Shown in pieces: positions 1 through 7,985 of a DNA stretch of 11,279 nt. The DNA comes from Deinococcus sp. (GTDB lineage Bacteria > Deinococcota > Deinococci > Deinococcales > Deinococcaceae), in the NCBI RefSeq assembly GCF_018260405.1, contig NZ_JAGLBG010000082.1:1-11279 (forward strand), read 5' to 3'. A program made the position numbers and the translations under genes. How positions within the stretch are numbered: position 1 is the stretch's first letter; every line of letters begins with the position of its first letter. The notes under the pieces are model-generated. The model saw nothing but the letters and a program-made list of their open reading frames with translations. It had not been told where the DNA came from and ran no database searches.

Positions 1-53
<53 letters not shown>

Positions 54-98
54 TAGCGCTCCACAATACACTTCTCTTCTTTACCATCTGACCTTTAG

Positions 99-133
99 GC
101 CCCCCAGGAAACTGGGGGGCTTTGCGCTGTTTG
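99..133 (+). terminator. Rho-independent terminator of the 16S gene
   Basis: A perfect 9-bp stem, GCCCCCCAG (99-107) with CTGGGGGGC (112-120), closes a GAAA tetraloop and is followed by TTTGCGCTGTTTGTG. The GNRA loop and the seven G-C pairs make a very stable hairpin. It lies 46 bases after the mature 16S end and fits a stop for the rRNA transcript. The complementary strand lacks a T-tract after the stem, so it is less likely to stop sbcC transcription. Confidence 0.85.
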
Positions 134-161
134 TGTATCCCAAACGTGCGCCCCCAGTTCA

Positions 162-182
162 TGCCCCTAATTTGGAGGGGCA
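162..182 (-). terminator. Hairpin just after sbcC, possible terminator
   Basis: TGCCCCT (162-168) and AGGGGCA (176-182) form a perfect 7-bp inverted repeat with a 7-base loop, beginning 7 bases beyond the sbcC stop codon. On the minus strand no T-tract follows, so this could be a weak terminator or a 3'-end stabilising hairpin for the sbcDC mRNA. The role is inferred from position only. Confidence 0.35.
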
Positions 183-189
183 CACATTC

Positions 190-2925
190 TTAGTTGTCTA
201 AGCGTTGAACGCTGCTCCCCGCTACACTCTTGGTCACCAGTAGACGACTGGGCAAGCGTTCCGAGAGACTCTCGACATGGGTGACCACCCCGACCATCCG
301 GCCCTGGGTGCGGAGACTTTCTAAAGCTCCGGCTACAGCTTCGAGGGCCTGAGGGTCAAGGGTGCCAAAGCCTTCATCGAGGAACAGTGCCCCCAGAATC
401 TTGTTTCCGGCCAGGTAATCGCTCAGGGCTATGGCAAGAGCCAGTGACGCCAGGAAGGTTTCGCCGCCGGAAAGGGTTTTGACGCCGCGTGCTTCGCCTG
501 CGTTCCAGAGATCCTGCACCACGTAATCGCCATTTTCTAGTGCCAGGCGGTAGCGTCCGTCGCTGATTTCGTGAAGGAGGATTCCGGCCCGTGCCAGCAG
601 CTGGGCCTCGATTTCGGCGAGGAGGAACTGCTGGAATTCGTTGGCTTTTAGACTGTTGGTCAGGGCCTGCCAGGTGTCGAAACGGCCCGCTACGGCTGCG
701 GCGCGGCTTTCAATTTCACCTTTCCGTTCCAGACGTTCGCGGCCTGCTCGTTCCTGCTCTGCCAAGCTTCCGGCCCGCTCCCGTATGGTGCTCAGAGCGG
801 CGTCCGTAGCGCTAAGGTCACGCGTTGCCTGAACAAGTTCTGCGGGCACAAAGGGAAAAGCGCCCAGCTGCCGCTCCAGCTCGGCCACAGCTTGCTGCAA
901 CTGGGCGACCTGGGCAGCGTAATCACGCGCCGCGTGCTCAAGAGACGTGATTTCGTTTTCGGGTAACGCCGCTGCGCGGGCTTGTGGGACATTTAGTTGC
1001 AAGGCGGTCAGGGCCGCTTCTAATCCTTGCTGGGTCTGTTGCCAGTCAGCTTGCCGCTGCGCCGCACTAGACTGCGTGGCTTTTAGCGTCGCGTTGGCAG
1101 CGGCGAGATCACCCTGAGCGCGGGCCAGGGCCTTGGCCGTATTCTGAATCTCCTGCCGAATCTTCTGGATGTCCCCCAGGGCTTGTCGCCGGGCGGCTGC
1201 GGGGTCACTGCCTGCGGCCCGAACCCGCGCCGCCAGCCCAGCCAGCAGACGCAACGCTTCGGTCTGGGGATCGCCCGTGATGTGACTTTCGAGTTGCCGC
1301 AGATCCTGTTCACGCTGGGCCAGTTGCGCTTCCCAGTCAGTGTTCTCGGCGAGTTTTTCGCTCAGCCACGTTTCGCGGCTCTTAAGCTGGCCGCGGAGTT
1401 CGCTGAAGCGGTTGCGGCGCTCGTCCTGGGTGGCAGCCAGCATGGTGACTTTCTGTTCCAGGGCACGCAGGTCTGCCAGAGGCGCCTGAGGCAGCTGTCT
1501 GACCGTTTGCAGGCACAGCGGGCAGTCCTGACCGACATGCAGGTGCGGGCGGTAGGAGGCTAGCCCGCCTTCGAGCTTGGCTTCTTCCAGGTTCTTCTGG
1601 GCGGCTGCAAGGTCCGCTTTGGCGGTGGTGCCTTCGCGTCTGACCCGCTCCAGTTCGTCGCTCTCGGCGGCGTGCAGTTTTTGCTCGGCGGCGAAGCGTT
1701 CCTGGGCCGCTTTCAGGCTGACCTTCTGGGTTTCGAGTTGCACGCGCTCCAGCCTGATCTTTTCGACTTTCTGGGCGGCTTCACGGGCGGCGTGGTGAGC
1801 CTCTTCGTCCCAGGGGAGCGGGCTAGGGTGGGTCGTCTGAGGCGTGCCCCCAGCGCGTTTGAGGCGAGCGGCATCGGCTTCGGCCTCGCGCAGGGTTTCG
1901 GCCCGCTGTTCAAGTTCCGGAATCCGGGCTTCTTGAGCCTGGGCCTGTGAGGCGTGCGCGGCGGCCTGGTCGCTCTGCTGCGCGGCACTCTGGGCTGCGG
2001 CCAGAGCCTGCGCTAATTCGCGGGCCTCGCGTTCGTGGGCGATTCGGGCACGCTCGGCAGCGTCGATGAGCGGCATGACGCCCGCCACGCGCCGGGCCTG
2101 GGCCGCTCTGGTGGCGCCCTGCTGGATACTGGCCGAGCGCGACTGCAAGGTGCTCAGTCGCCGGGCCGTTTCCTCGTGCTGCCGCCAGATTTTTTCGGCT
2201 TCGTGCAGGCGGTTGACCTGGGTTTGTAGTTGCTCGCGGGTCTCGCTGAGTTGCTGGGCCTCCGCGTCGGTGCGTTCACGTTCGGCCCGCAGCCCGGCGA
2301 TCAGTTCGGGGGTCACGCTGGCGTATTCGCTAAGCAGTACATTGTTCAGGCTCTGCGACTCGGCCTTAAGGTCTCTGGCCCGCTCGGAGGCGACCTTCTG
2401 CATCTCCTGCACGTGGTCAAGACCGGTCAGTTCGCCCAGGAGCATCTGACGCTCTTTGCCGTTGCCGTGCAGCAGGCTGGCAAATTCCCCCTGTGGCAGC
2501 ATGACGCTGCGGGTAAAGGTTTTGAAGTCCAGCCCCACCACCTTGCGGATGCGTTCGGAGATGGCCTTGCTGCCGCCGTCGTTGAGGCCAGTCCAGCGGC
2601 CATCTTCGTCCAGGCGCTCGAAGCGCACCTCGTTTTCGGCCTGCTTGCGGCCCTTGGTGCGCGAGGCGCGGTAGGTGACGCCGCCGACCTCGAAGGTCAG
2701 AGACGCGCTCAGGGCGCGTTCGCCCTGCGAGATCAGCGCGTCGAGGCCCAAAGCGCCCAGCCGCGCAGTCTGCCCGTACAGCGCGAAGGTCATGGCGTCG
2801 AGCAGGCTGCTTTTGCCGCTGCCAGTCGGCCCGACCAGCGCGAACAGTTCAAGGTCGCTAAAATCCAGTTCGGTCAGTTGCCGGAAGGCCGTGAAGCCCT
2901 GGAGGTCAAGTTTCAGCGGGCGCAT
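190..2925 (-). CDS. sbcC: SbcC, Rad50-like ATPase of the SbcCD nuclease
   Basis: This 911-residue protein is the ATPase/coiled-coil subunit of SbcCD, the bacterial Mre11-Rad50 counterpart that cuts DNA hairpins and processes blocked or broken ends. Visible parts in order: N-terminal ATPase half with Walker A GPTGSGKS (residues 32-39), a long Gln/Ala/Glu/Arg-rich coiled coil, a zinc-hook CPLC at 468-471 almost exactly midway, a second coiled coil, then the C-terminal half with signature LSGGE (818-822), Walker B LFLDE (847-851), D-loop GTLD and switch His883. Length is normal for the family. The start MRPLKLDLQGF is chosen because it begins the conserved fold and has an AGGAGG four bases upstream; the open frame continues 45 codons further, but only into the overlapping sbcD end. 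It lies 34 bp after sbcD, as in a sbcDC operon. Known background: Deinococcus radiodurans lacks RecBC, so SbcCD matters more there for end processing. Confidence 0.96.
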   Translation of the reverse strand: MRPLKLDLQGFTAFRQLTELDFSDLELFALVGPTGSGKSSLLDAMTFALYGQTARLGALGLDALISQGERALSASLTFEVGGVTYRASRTKGRKQAENEVRFERLDEDGRWTGLNDGGSKAISERIRKVVGLDFKTFTRSVMLPQGEFASLLHGNGKERQMLLGELTGLDHVQEMQKVASERARDLKAESQSLNNVLLSEYASVTPELIAGLRAERERTDAEAQQLSETREQLQTQVNRLHEAEKIWRQHEETARRLSTLQSRSASIQQGATRAAQARRVAGVMPLIDAAERARIAHEREARELAQALAAAQSAAQQSDQAAAHASQAQAQEARIPELEQRAETLREAEADAARLKRAGGTPQTTHPSPLPWDEEAHHAAREAAQKVEKIRLERVQLETQKVSLKAAQERFAAEQKLHAAESDELERVRREGTTAKADLAAAQKNLEEAKLEGGLASYRPHLHVGQDCPLCLQTVRQLPQAPLADLRALEQKVTMLAATQDERRNRFSELRGQLKSRETWLSEKLAENTDWEAQLAQREQDLRQLESHITGDPQTEALRLLAGLAARVRAAGSDPAAARRQALGDIQKIRQEIQNTAKALARAQGDLAAANATLKATQSSAAQRQADWQQTQQGLEAALTALQLNVPQARAAALPENEITSLEHAARDYAAQVAQLQQAVAELERQLGAFPFVPAELVQATRDLSATDAALSTIRERAGSLAEQERAGRERLERKGEIESRAAAVAGRFDTWQALTNSLKANEFQQFLLAEIEAQLLARAGILLHEISDGRYRLALENGDYVVQDLWNAGEARGVKTLSGGETFLASLALAIALSDYLAGNKILGALFLDEGFGTLDPQALEAVAGALESLRTQGRMVGVVTHVESLSERLPSRLLVTKSVAGSSVQRLDN

Positions 2926-2959
2926 GGGGCCTCCTGTGGGCAAGTGGTGGAAGTTCTGG

Positions 2960-4138
2960 TCATGCCGGAATCTCCTCGCGGGCGGCTTCGTCAGCTTCCT
3001 TGAACGCGGCGCGGAGGTCAGCGGGCAACTCGCCGCGCCTTTCTTGCCAGTAACGCTCATAGAGTTCCATCAGGCTCAGGCCCTCGCGTCTTAATTCGGG
3101 CAGGGCGAGCTCTTCATGCTGCGCGTCTAGCTCGACGGCCAGGCTGTTCGGAGCGACCCGCAGCACGCGGTCCTTGAGGCCCGGCAGCGCGGTGCCTCCC
3201 GGCGCACGCACGACCACCCTGAGCAGCCCCGTGAACTCCTTTTCGCGTTCCAGCCGAGCTTCTAACGTATCCAGATCGGTACGGATCGTACGCAGTTCGC
3301 GCCCGCTCGCCAGCGGAATCGGGGTAATGCGGGCGGTGCGTCCGGCTTCTACCTCGACTAAATTAACCTGTTTTTTCTCGCCTCCCTCACCGAAATCGAG
3401 TTGAATGATGCTGCCCGGATAGGCGGCCAGCGGCGCTTCAGAAACGGTCTGCGGCTTGTGGATATGCCCCAGTGCCACGTACTGCGCCCCCGCCGGAAGT
3501 TGCAGGCCCGAGAGCGTGTACTGGTTGGTCAGGTCGAACTCGATTGTGCGCTCGGAACCGCTGGGCACCGCGCCGTCGATGGTGGTGTGGGCCATGAGCA
3601 TGTTCACGCTGCCTGCGCGAAAGCCCTCACCCAGCCGCCGCAGAAAAAAGCCCATGCCTTCGCGGTATTTCTGCCGCCACGCGCCCACGTCGCCGTTCAG
3701 CAAGTCGGCGGCCTTGACCAGTCTGCGCTCCGAGAGATAGGGCAAAGCGCCCACAACCAGCGACTCGCCCGACTTCGTTTCGATGCCGCGCACCATGTCT
3801 AGCGGGTTGGCGGTGGGCTGGGCGACCATTTGAATGCCGATCCAGCCAAGCAGCCCCGTGACACTGCCCAGGCGGGCGGGGCTGTCGTGGTTTCCGGCGA
3901 TGGCGATAGCCGGAATGCCCGCGTCGCGCAGCCGCAAAAAGAAGTCGAACACAGCCGCCTCGGCGTCGGCGGAGGGGTTCCCGGTGTCGAAGAGGTCGCC
4001 GGAGATCAGCACCGCGTCGGCCCGCTCGGATTTTGCCAGCGCCGCGATCTCGACCAGCGCCTCGTGAATTTCGGGAGTGCGGTCATAGCCCCGCAGGAGC
4101 CGTCCGGCATGGAAATCGGCGGTGTGAAGTACGCGCAT
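2960..4138 (-). CDS. sbcD: SbcD, Mre11-like nuclease of the SbcCD complex
   Basis: A 392-residue calcineurin-like metallophosphoesterase, the nuclease subunit that pairs with SbcC. Metal-binding motifs are clear: DFHAG (D8, H10), GDLFDTG (residues 47-53), GNHDS (82-86), a HTTIDGA segment and ALGHIHKPQ further on. A C-terminal capping region follows. Length fits the family. The ORF can be extended 16 codons upstream, but MRVLHTADFHAG is the usual N-terminus, and a -10-like TATTTT sits 7 bases before this ATG with no Shine-Dalgarno, which suggests a leaderless transcript starting at or near the ATG. The stop codon lies 34 bp before sbcC. No damage-response operator (RDRM) is visible in the 294 bp upstream. 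Confidence 0.96.
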   Translation of the reverse strand: MRVLHTADFHAGRLLRGYDRTPEIHEALVEIAALAKSERADAVLISGDLFDTGNPSADAEAAVFDFFLRLRDAGIPAIAIAGNHDSPARLGSVTGLLGWIGIQMVAQPTANPLDMVRGIETKSGESLVVGALPYLSERRLVKAADLLNGDVGAWRQKYREGMGFFLRRLGEGFRAGSVNMLMAHTTIDGAVPSGSERTIEFDLTNQYTLSGLQLPAGAQYVALGHIHKPQTVSEAPLAAYPGSIIQLDFGEGGEKKQVNLVEVEAGRTARITPIPLASGRELRTIRTDLDTLEARLEREKEFTGLLRVVVRAPGGTALPGLKDRVLRVAPNSLAVELDAQHEELALPELRREGLSLMELYERYWQERRGELPADLRAAFKEADEAAREEIPA

Positions 4139-4145
4139 AACGGAA

Positions 4146-4151
4146 AAAATA
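4146..4151 (-). promoter_or_regulatory. -10-like element for leaderless sbcD
   Basis: TATTTT read on the minus strand ends 7 bases before the sbcD ATG. No purine-rich ribosome-binding site lies between. A weak CCGACG lies about 18 bases upstream as a possible -35. The spacing would put transcription start at the A of the ATG. Inferred from sequence; not a proven promoter. Confidence 0.45.
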
Positions 4152-4300
4152 GCACGCGCTCTGGTGTGGCGTCGGCCCAGAGCCACACTACCGGAACTGC
4201 AAGAGACGCGCCGGGCTTCCCCTGAGCGCGTCTTTAGTGGTGATCTGGACTGCCGTGTGTTGCGTTAAAACCCGTAAGAGCACCGACAGAGTCCGTATAG

Positions 4301-4432
4301 GTTAAGTACGTTGAAGCTAACATTGCGAGATTCCGGGAAAGCACCGGAACCTTTCCATTCCCGCTCCAACGTACTTTCTTCTGCTACGCGCTCCGCGCGG
4401 TTTATCTACAAGATAAACGCAGTGTACTTAAC
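4301..4432. repeat. 132-bp intergenic element with 9-bp terminal inverted repeats
   Basis: GTTAAGTAC (4301-4309) and GTACTTAAC (4424-4432) are perfect inverted ends of a 132-bp noncoding element between sbcD and the thiolase. Inside are a further inverted pair, GTACGTTG (4306-4313) with CAACGTAC (4367-4374), a TTCCGG/CCGGAA hairpin near 4332-4350, and a perfect 19-base palindrome at 4400-4418. It has no convincing ORF and no clear target-site duplication. It begins on the base directly after the thiolase stop codon. It resembles the small noncoding repeats or MITE-like elements known from Deinococcus; membership in a named family cannot be shown here. Confidence 0.65.
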
Positions 4433-5614
4433 TCAGAGCACCTCGAACAGGCCCGCCGCGCCCATGCCGCCGCCGACGCACATGGTCACGACGACGTGCT
4501 TGGCCCCGCGCCGCTTGCCTTCAAGCAGAGCGTGCCCGGTGAGGCGTGCGCCGCTCATGCCGTAAGGGTGCCCGATGCTGATGGCGCCGCCGTTGACGTT
4601 GTACCTGGCCGGGTCGATACCCAGCTGGTCGCGGCAGTACAGGGTCTGAACTGCGAAGGCTTCGTTCAGTTCCCACAAGTCGATGTCGTCAACGCTCAGG
4701 CCGTGGCGCTTTAGCAGCTTGGGCACGGCGTAGACCGGGCCGATGCCCATTTCGTCGGGTTCGCAGCCAGCGACGGCAAAGCCCTTGAAAAGTCCCAGCG
4801 GTTGCAGGCCGCGTTCACGGGCCAGATCGGCGTTCATGACGACCACCGCCGCCGCGCCGTCGGAGAGCTGCGAGGCGTTGCCCGCCGTAATCACGCCGCC
4901 CTCGATCACGGGCTTCAGCTTTTGCAGGCCTTCCAGGGTGGTTTCGGGACGGTTGCCCTCGTCAAGTTTCAGGGTCACTTCTTTATCGCTGATCTCGCCC
5001 GTGGCCTTGTCCTGCACCTTCATCGTGGCTGTCATCGGCACGATCTCGTCGTCGAATTTGCCCGACTGCTGGGCGGCGGCTGTACGCTGCTGGCTTTGCA
5101 GGGCGTACTCATCCTGTTGCTCGCGGCTGATGCCGTAGCGCCGCGCAACCACTTCGGCGGTTTGCAGCATCGGCATGTAGATTTCGGGCTTGTGCTCCAT
5201 AAGCCACTCGCCGCGCAGACGGTAGGTGTTGGCATGCTCGTTCTGGGTCAGCGAGATGCTTTCCAGTCCGCCCGCCACGAAGACGTCGCCCTGCCCGGCC
5301 ATGACGTGATTGGCCGCCAACGCGATGGTGTTGAGGCCGCTAGAGCAAAAGCGGTTGACGGTCACGCCGCTGACGCTGACGGGCAGCCCGGCCCGCAAGG
5401 CGATCTGGCGTGCGATGTTGCTGCCGGTCGCCCCTTCGGGATTGCCGGACCCCATGATAACGTCCTCGATCTCCTCGGGCCTGACTCCGGCGCGTTCGAT
5501 GGCGTGCCGGACGGCGTGGGCACCGATGTCGCTGCCGTGGGTGTCGTTCAGAAAGCCACGGTAAGCCTTACCGATGGGCGTGCGGGCGGTAGAAACGATG
5601 ACTGCTTCGGACAT
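4433..5614 (-). CDS. Thiolase (acetyl-CoA C-acyltransferase family)
   Basis: A 393-residue thiolase that cleaves 3-ketoacyl-CoA with CoA, or runs in reverse to condense acyl-CoAs. The active-site set is complete: nucleophile Cys90 in NRFCSSG, a NEAF motif, His349 in GHPYGMSGAR, and Cys379 in MCVGGGMG. The family also includes acetoacetyl-CoA thiolases; sequence alone does not fix chain-length preference, and degradation of fatty acids (FadA-type) is the more likely role. The start MSEAVIVSTARTPIG is the normal N-terminus and has GGAGGA six bases upstream; the frame extends 116 codons further, but only through intergenic repeats. A -10-like TTAAAAT lies at 5641-5647. No FadB-like partner is adjacent. 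It follows the glycosyltransferase after 253 bp, so it is probably its own unit. Confidence 0.93.
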   Translation of the reverse strand: MSEAVIVSTARTPIGKAYRGFLNDTHGSDIGAHAVRHAIERAGVRPEEIEDVIMGSGNPEGATGSNIARQIALRAGLPVSVSGVTVNRFCSSGLNTIALAANHVMAGQGDVFVAGGLESISLTQNEHANTYRLRGEWLMEHKPEIYMPMLQTAEVVARRYGISREQQDEYALQSQQRTAAAQQSGKFDDEIVPMTATMKVQDKATGEISDKEVTLKLDEGNRPETTLEGLQKLKPVIEGGVITAGNASQLSDGAAAVVVMNADLARERGLQPLGLFKGFAVAGCEPDEMGIGPVYAVPKLLKRHGLSVDDIDLWELNEAFAVQTLYCRDQLGIDPARYNVNGGAISIGHPYGMSGARLTGHALLEGKRRGAKHVVVTMCVGGGMGAAGLFEVL

Positions 5615-5722
5615 AAGAAATCCTCCGGGGACTGCGTAAAATTTTAAGCGCCTCCGAGTATGGCGTGATTTTTCCTCTTTTGCACGGACTTGAGCCACAA
5701 AGAAGTTCGCGCCAGGGTTGTT

Positions 5723-5830
5723 CTTATACGGATTGCGCCCTGACCAAGAGGGGGGCAGGCCCCATACGGGTGCCGTTTTGCCCAAGACAGCGGGCAGGCC
5801 CCATATGGATGCCGCTCTGAATCTTTCCTC
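5723..5830. repeat. Tandem repeat of 38-39 bp, about 2.5 copies
   Basis: The core ATACGG(A/G)T(T)GC recurs in phase at 5726, 5764 and 5803 (ATACGGATTGC, ATACGGGTGCC, ATATGGATGCC), spacings 38 and 39. Copies two and three also share GGGCAGGCCCCATA (from 5753 and 5792). The array lies between the glycosyltransferase and the thiolase. Open frames crossing it encode repeated HPYGACP, which is a consequence of the repeat and not evidence of a gene. Confidence 0.75.
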
Positions 5831-5870
5831 CTCGCGTCCGCTCGGATTGAGTTCAAAATGGCCCAGTTCA
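5831..5870. repeat. 40-bp intergenic repeat, copy A (pairs with 11156-11195)
   Basis: These 40 bases align without gaps to 11156-11195 with about 30 identities, in the same orientation. Both hold CTCGCGT, a CTCG-ATTGA block and GTTCA. This copy includes the TGA stop codon of the glycosyltransferase. Likely a member of a degenerate Deinococcus intergenic repeat family. Confidence 0.65.
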
Positions 5871-6968
5871 CTCGGCAAACGATTTGAGCAGTTCGGCCAG
5901 TCGCGCCGCGCTCTGCTGGGCCGTATGCCGCTCGAGCACGCGCTGGCGGGCGCTGAGGCCAAAAGCCCTGGCCCGCTCCGGGTGCTGTCTCAGGGCACTG
6001 AGGGCGGTGGCGATTAGCGCCGGGTCTGCCGGAATGCACAGCCCGTCCACGCCCCCGCGCACCAGTTCGGTCTGTGCAGGAATAGCAGTGGTCACGACGG
6101 CCAGGCCGGAACTCATGGCTTCCAGGGTGACCAACGACTGGTTCTCGGCCAGGGTGGGTTGCAGCAGGACATCGGCGGCGCGGTACAGCTCCGGCATGTC
6201 CCAGCGCCGTCCCAAAAAGCGCACGTTATGCAGGCTCAGGCGGGCTTTGAGCGTCTGCGCCAGCTTCCCGAAGCCCGAATCCATATCGCCCACGAAGACA
6301 AAGTCCAGCTCGGGGGCGTGGCGGGCGGCCAGAACGCCCAGCAACTGGTTTTTTTCCAGTGTAAAGCGCCCCGGCACCAGCACCGTAAAGCCCCCGAACC
6401 CCAGGGACTCGCGCAGGGCGGCCCGCTCGGGGGCGTCGGCGGGGCGAAACCTGCACGTATCTACGCCGTTGGTCATGCCCTGCACGCCGTCAAGGTGCAT
6501 CCGGCCGCTTAAAAAAGCCGCGCCCCAGTCCGAAACGGTGATAACCCCGTCGGCCCTGGCAATGGCCCTGGCTTTGGTCACCCGGTAAATCTCGCGGTAC
6601 AGGGCGCGAATCGGCGCGGGGTAGTGGTAATCCAGCTGGTCGTGGCTGACCACCACGCGCGGCGCGGCCAGCCGGGGCAGCAGCTGGGCGTAGGTTCGCG
6701 GCTCCCACGCCTGCACCACCCGCAGGTGATAGGGCCGGGTCAGTTCAGGCAGCGCGGCGGGGTCGTCGTACCAGTGCAGCGCAACGTCGGTGTCAGCAAA
6801 GGCTTCGGCAAAGGGCGTCAGGGTCTCGCGGCGGGGCAGGAACAGGCTGGGCTGCACCCCGTACCCGCCCAGCAGCGGCAGCAGGTCGCGCAGCCAGACC
6901 TCACTGCCCGCCACACGCGGAGCATCGGTTATGAAGGCGGCAGTCGGCGCACTCGGCCTGGTCAGCAT
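5868..6968 (-). CDS. Glycosyltransferase, GT4 type (GT-B fold)
   Basis: A 366-residue retaining glycosyltransferase of the GT4 group, expected to move a sugar from a nucleotide-sugar to a lipid, polysaccharide or small-molecule acceptor at the cytoplasmic face of the membrane. The N-terminal Rossmann-like half holds the G-S-E segment (residues 21-23) seen in GT4 enzymes; the C-terminal half holds TNGVD (166-170), GRFTLEKN (200-207, phosphate-contact Arg/Lys) and the E-x7-E motif (Glu275 and Glu283) followed by AMSSGLAVV. No signal peptide or membrane helix is evident. Donor and acceptor cannot be predicted. The first ATG is used: no Shine-Dalgarno is present and a TAGCAT lies 7 bases upstream. 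The gene's TGA stop falls inside an intergenic repeat, so its last residues could have been set by a repeat insertion. Confidence 0.9.
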   Translation of the reverse strand: MLTRPSAPTAAFITDAPRVAGSEVWLRDLLPLLGGYGVQPSLFLPRRETLTPFAEAFADTDVALHWYDDPAALPELTRPYHLRVVQAWEPRTYAQLLPRLAAPRVVVSHDQLDYHYPAPIRALYREIYRVTKARAIARADGVITVSDWGAAFLSGRMHLDGVQGMTNGVDTCRFRPADAPERAALRESLGFGGFTVLVPGRFTLEKNQLLGVLAARHAPELDFVFVGDMDSGFGKLAQTLKARLSLHNVRFLGRRWDMPELYRAADVLLQPTLAENQSLVTLEAMSSGLAVVTTAIPAQTELVRGGVDGLCIPADPALIATALSALRQHPERARAFGLSARQRVLERHTAQQSAARLAELLKSFAE

Positions 6969-6975
6969 GGGGAAG

Positions 6976-6981
6976 ATGCTA
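6976..6981 (-). promoter_or_regulatory. -10-like element for leaderless glycosyltransferase mRNA
   Basis: TAGCAT on the minus strand lies 7 bases before the ATG, matching the TANNNT pattern seen at other starts in this window. No purine-rich ribosome-binding site is present and no good -35 can be pointed to. Weak on its own. Confidence 0.35.
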
Positions 6982-7095
6982 GCTCAGGCAAGGTGCCGTG
7001 CCCCGCGCTCCTGTCTGCGCCTTTCCGTCCCCGTTCTCTGGTCAAGACGCAGTGACAATCTGCCTGACACAAGCCCCTTGAAGTTACCGTATGAG

Positions 7096-7121
7096 AAAAA
7101 TAGGGCCTACGCTGCTGGCCC
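7096..7121 (-). terminator. Probable terminator after the ddrA unit
   Basis: Read on the minus strand, GGGCC, a 9-base loop and GGCCC are followed by TA and five T residues. The stem is short (5 G-C pairs) but the T-run is placed correctly. A second 5-bp hairpin, GGGCA/TGCCC, lies just upstream at 7126-7140. Together they would separate ddrA and its downstream small gene from the glycosyltransferase. The rest of 6969-7174 shows no gene. Confidence 0.5.
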
Positions 7122-7174
7122 AGAAGGGCACCGCCTGCCCCTGTGCGGCGCAGCTCTACGAGTCCGTATAAGGC

Positions 7175-7353
7175 TCAGGTCACACTGAGAAGAAAGCAAC
7201 TGAGGAGCGTCAGCGCCAGCACGCCGCCCATGACCTTGATGAGGCCGAGGGAGTCGGGCAGCGCGGGCGGCGTCCACTCGCTGCTCAGGGGCCTGTCAAC
7301 GCTCACCGGAGTGTGGGCCGGGGCCTCGGCTACCCGCTTGAACGAGGCAGCGG

Positions 7354-7357
<4 letters not shown>
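7175..7357 (-). CDS. Small tail-anchored membrane protein coupled to ddrA
   Basis: A 60-residue protein of unknown function. Residues 1-36 are hydrophilic and Pro-rich; residues 37-59 (LGLIKVMGGVLALTLLSCFLLSV) form one hydrophobic helix, leaving one residue after it. This is the layout of a C-tail-anchored protein with the N-terminus in the cytoplasm; it has no signal-peptide order. Its ATG overlaps the ddrA TGA as ATGA, which points to translational coupling, with a weak GCAGG upstream. Only about 8 of 60 codons end in A or T, matching neighbouring genes, which supports real coding. It should be expressed with ddrA under the same RDRM promoter. A role at the membrane in the damage response is possible but only inferred. 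A competing 87-codon frame on the opposite strand lacks these supports. Confidence 0.75.
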
Positions 7358-7950
<593 letters not shown>

Positions 7951-7956
7951 GGATTT

Positions 7957-7985
7957 AGGATATAACAGAATGCGGTTACGGTCAA
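7957..7985 (-). promoter_or_regulatory. ddrA promoter (leaderless)
   Basis: On the minus strand, TTGACC (7985-7980) and TATCCT (7962-7957) are separated by exactly 17 bases. The -10 ends 6 bases before the ddrA ATG, so the transcript should begin at or next to the start codon. The -35 box lies inside the RDRM, the arrangement expected for repression by DdrO. Confidence 0.7.

Noticed and set aside
2230..3003. 257-codon plus-strand frame opposite sbcC
   Set aside because: A shadow of the sbcC reading frame caused by high G+C; the minus strand carries all SbcC motifs.
5598..5614. TTATGTC across the thiolase start codon, as a possible RDRM
   Set aside because: Only the left half matches; the right half is coding sequence with no GACATAA-like arm, and the ATG accounts for the match.
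5753..5830. Short array as a CRISPR
   Set aside because: Only about 2.5 imperfect units, no unique spacers of even length and no cas genes nearby.
5615..5962. 116-codon N-terminal extension of the thiolase with HPYGACP-like repeats
   Set aside because: It translates the tandem repeat and the end of the glycosyltransferase gene; the thiolase fold begins at MSEAVIVSTART behind a good ribosome-binding site.
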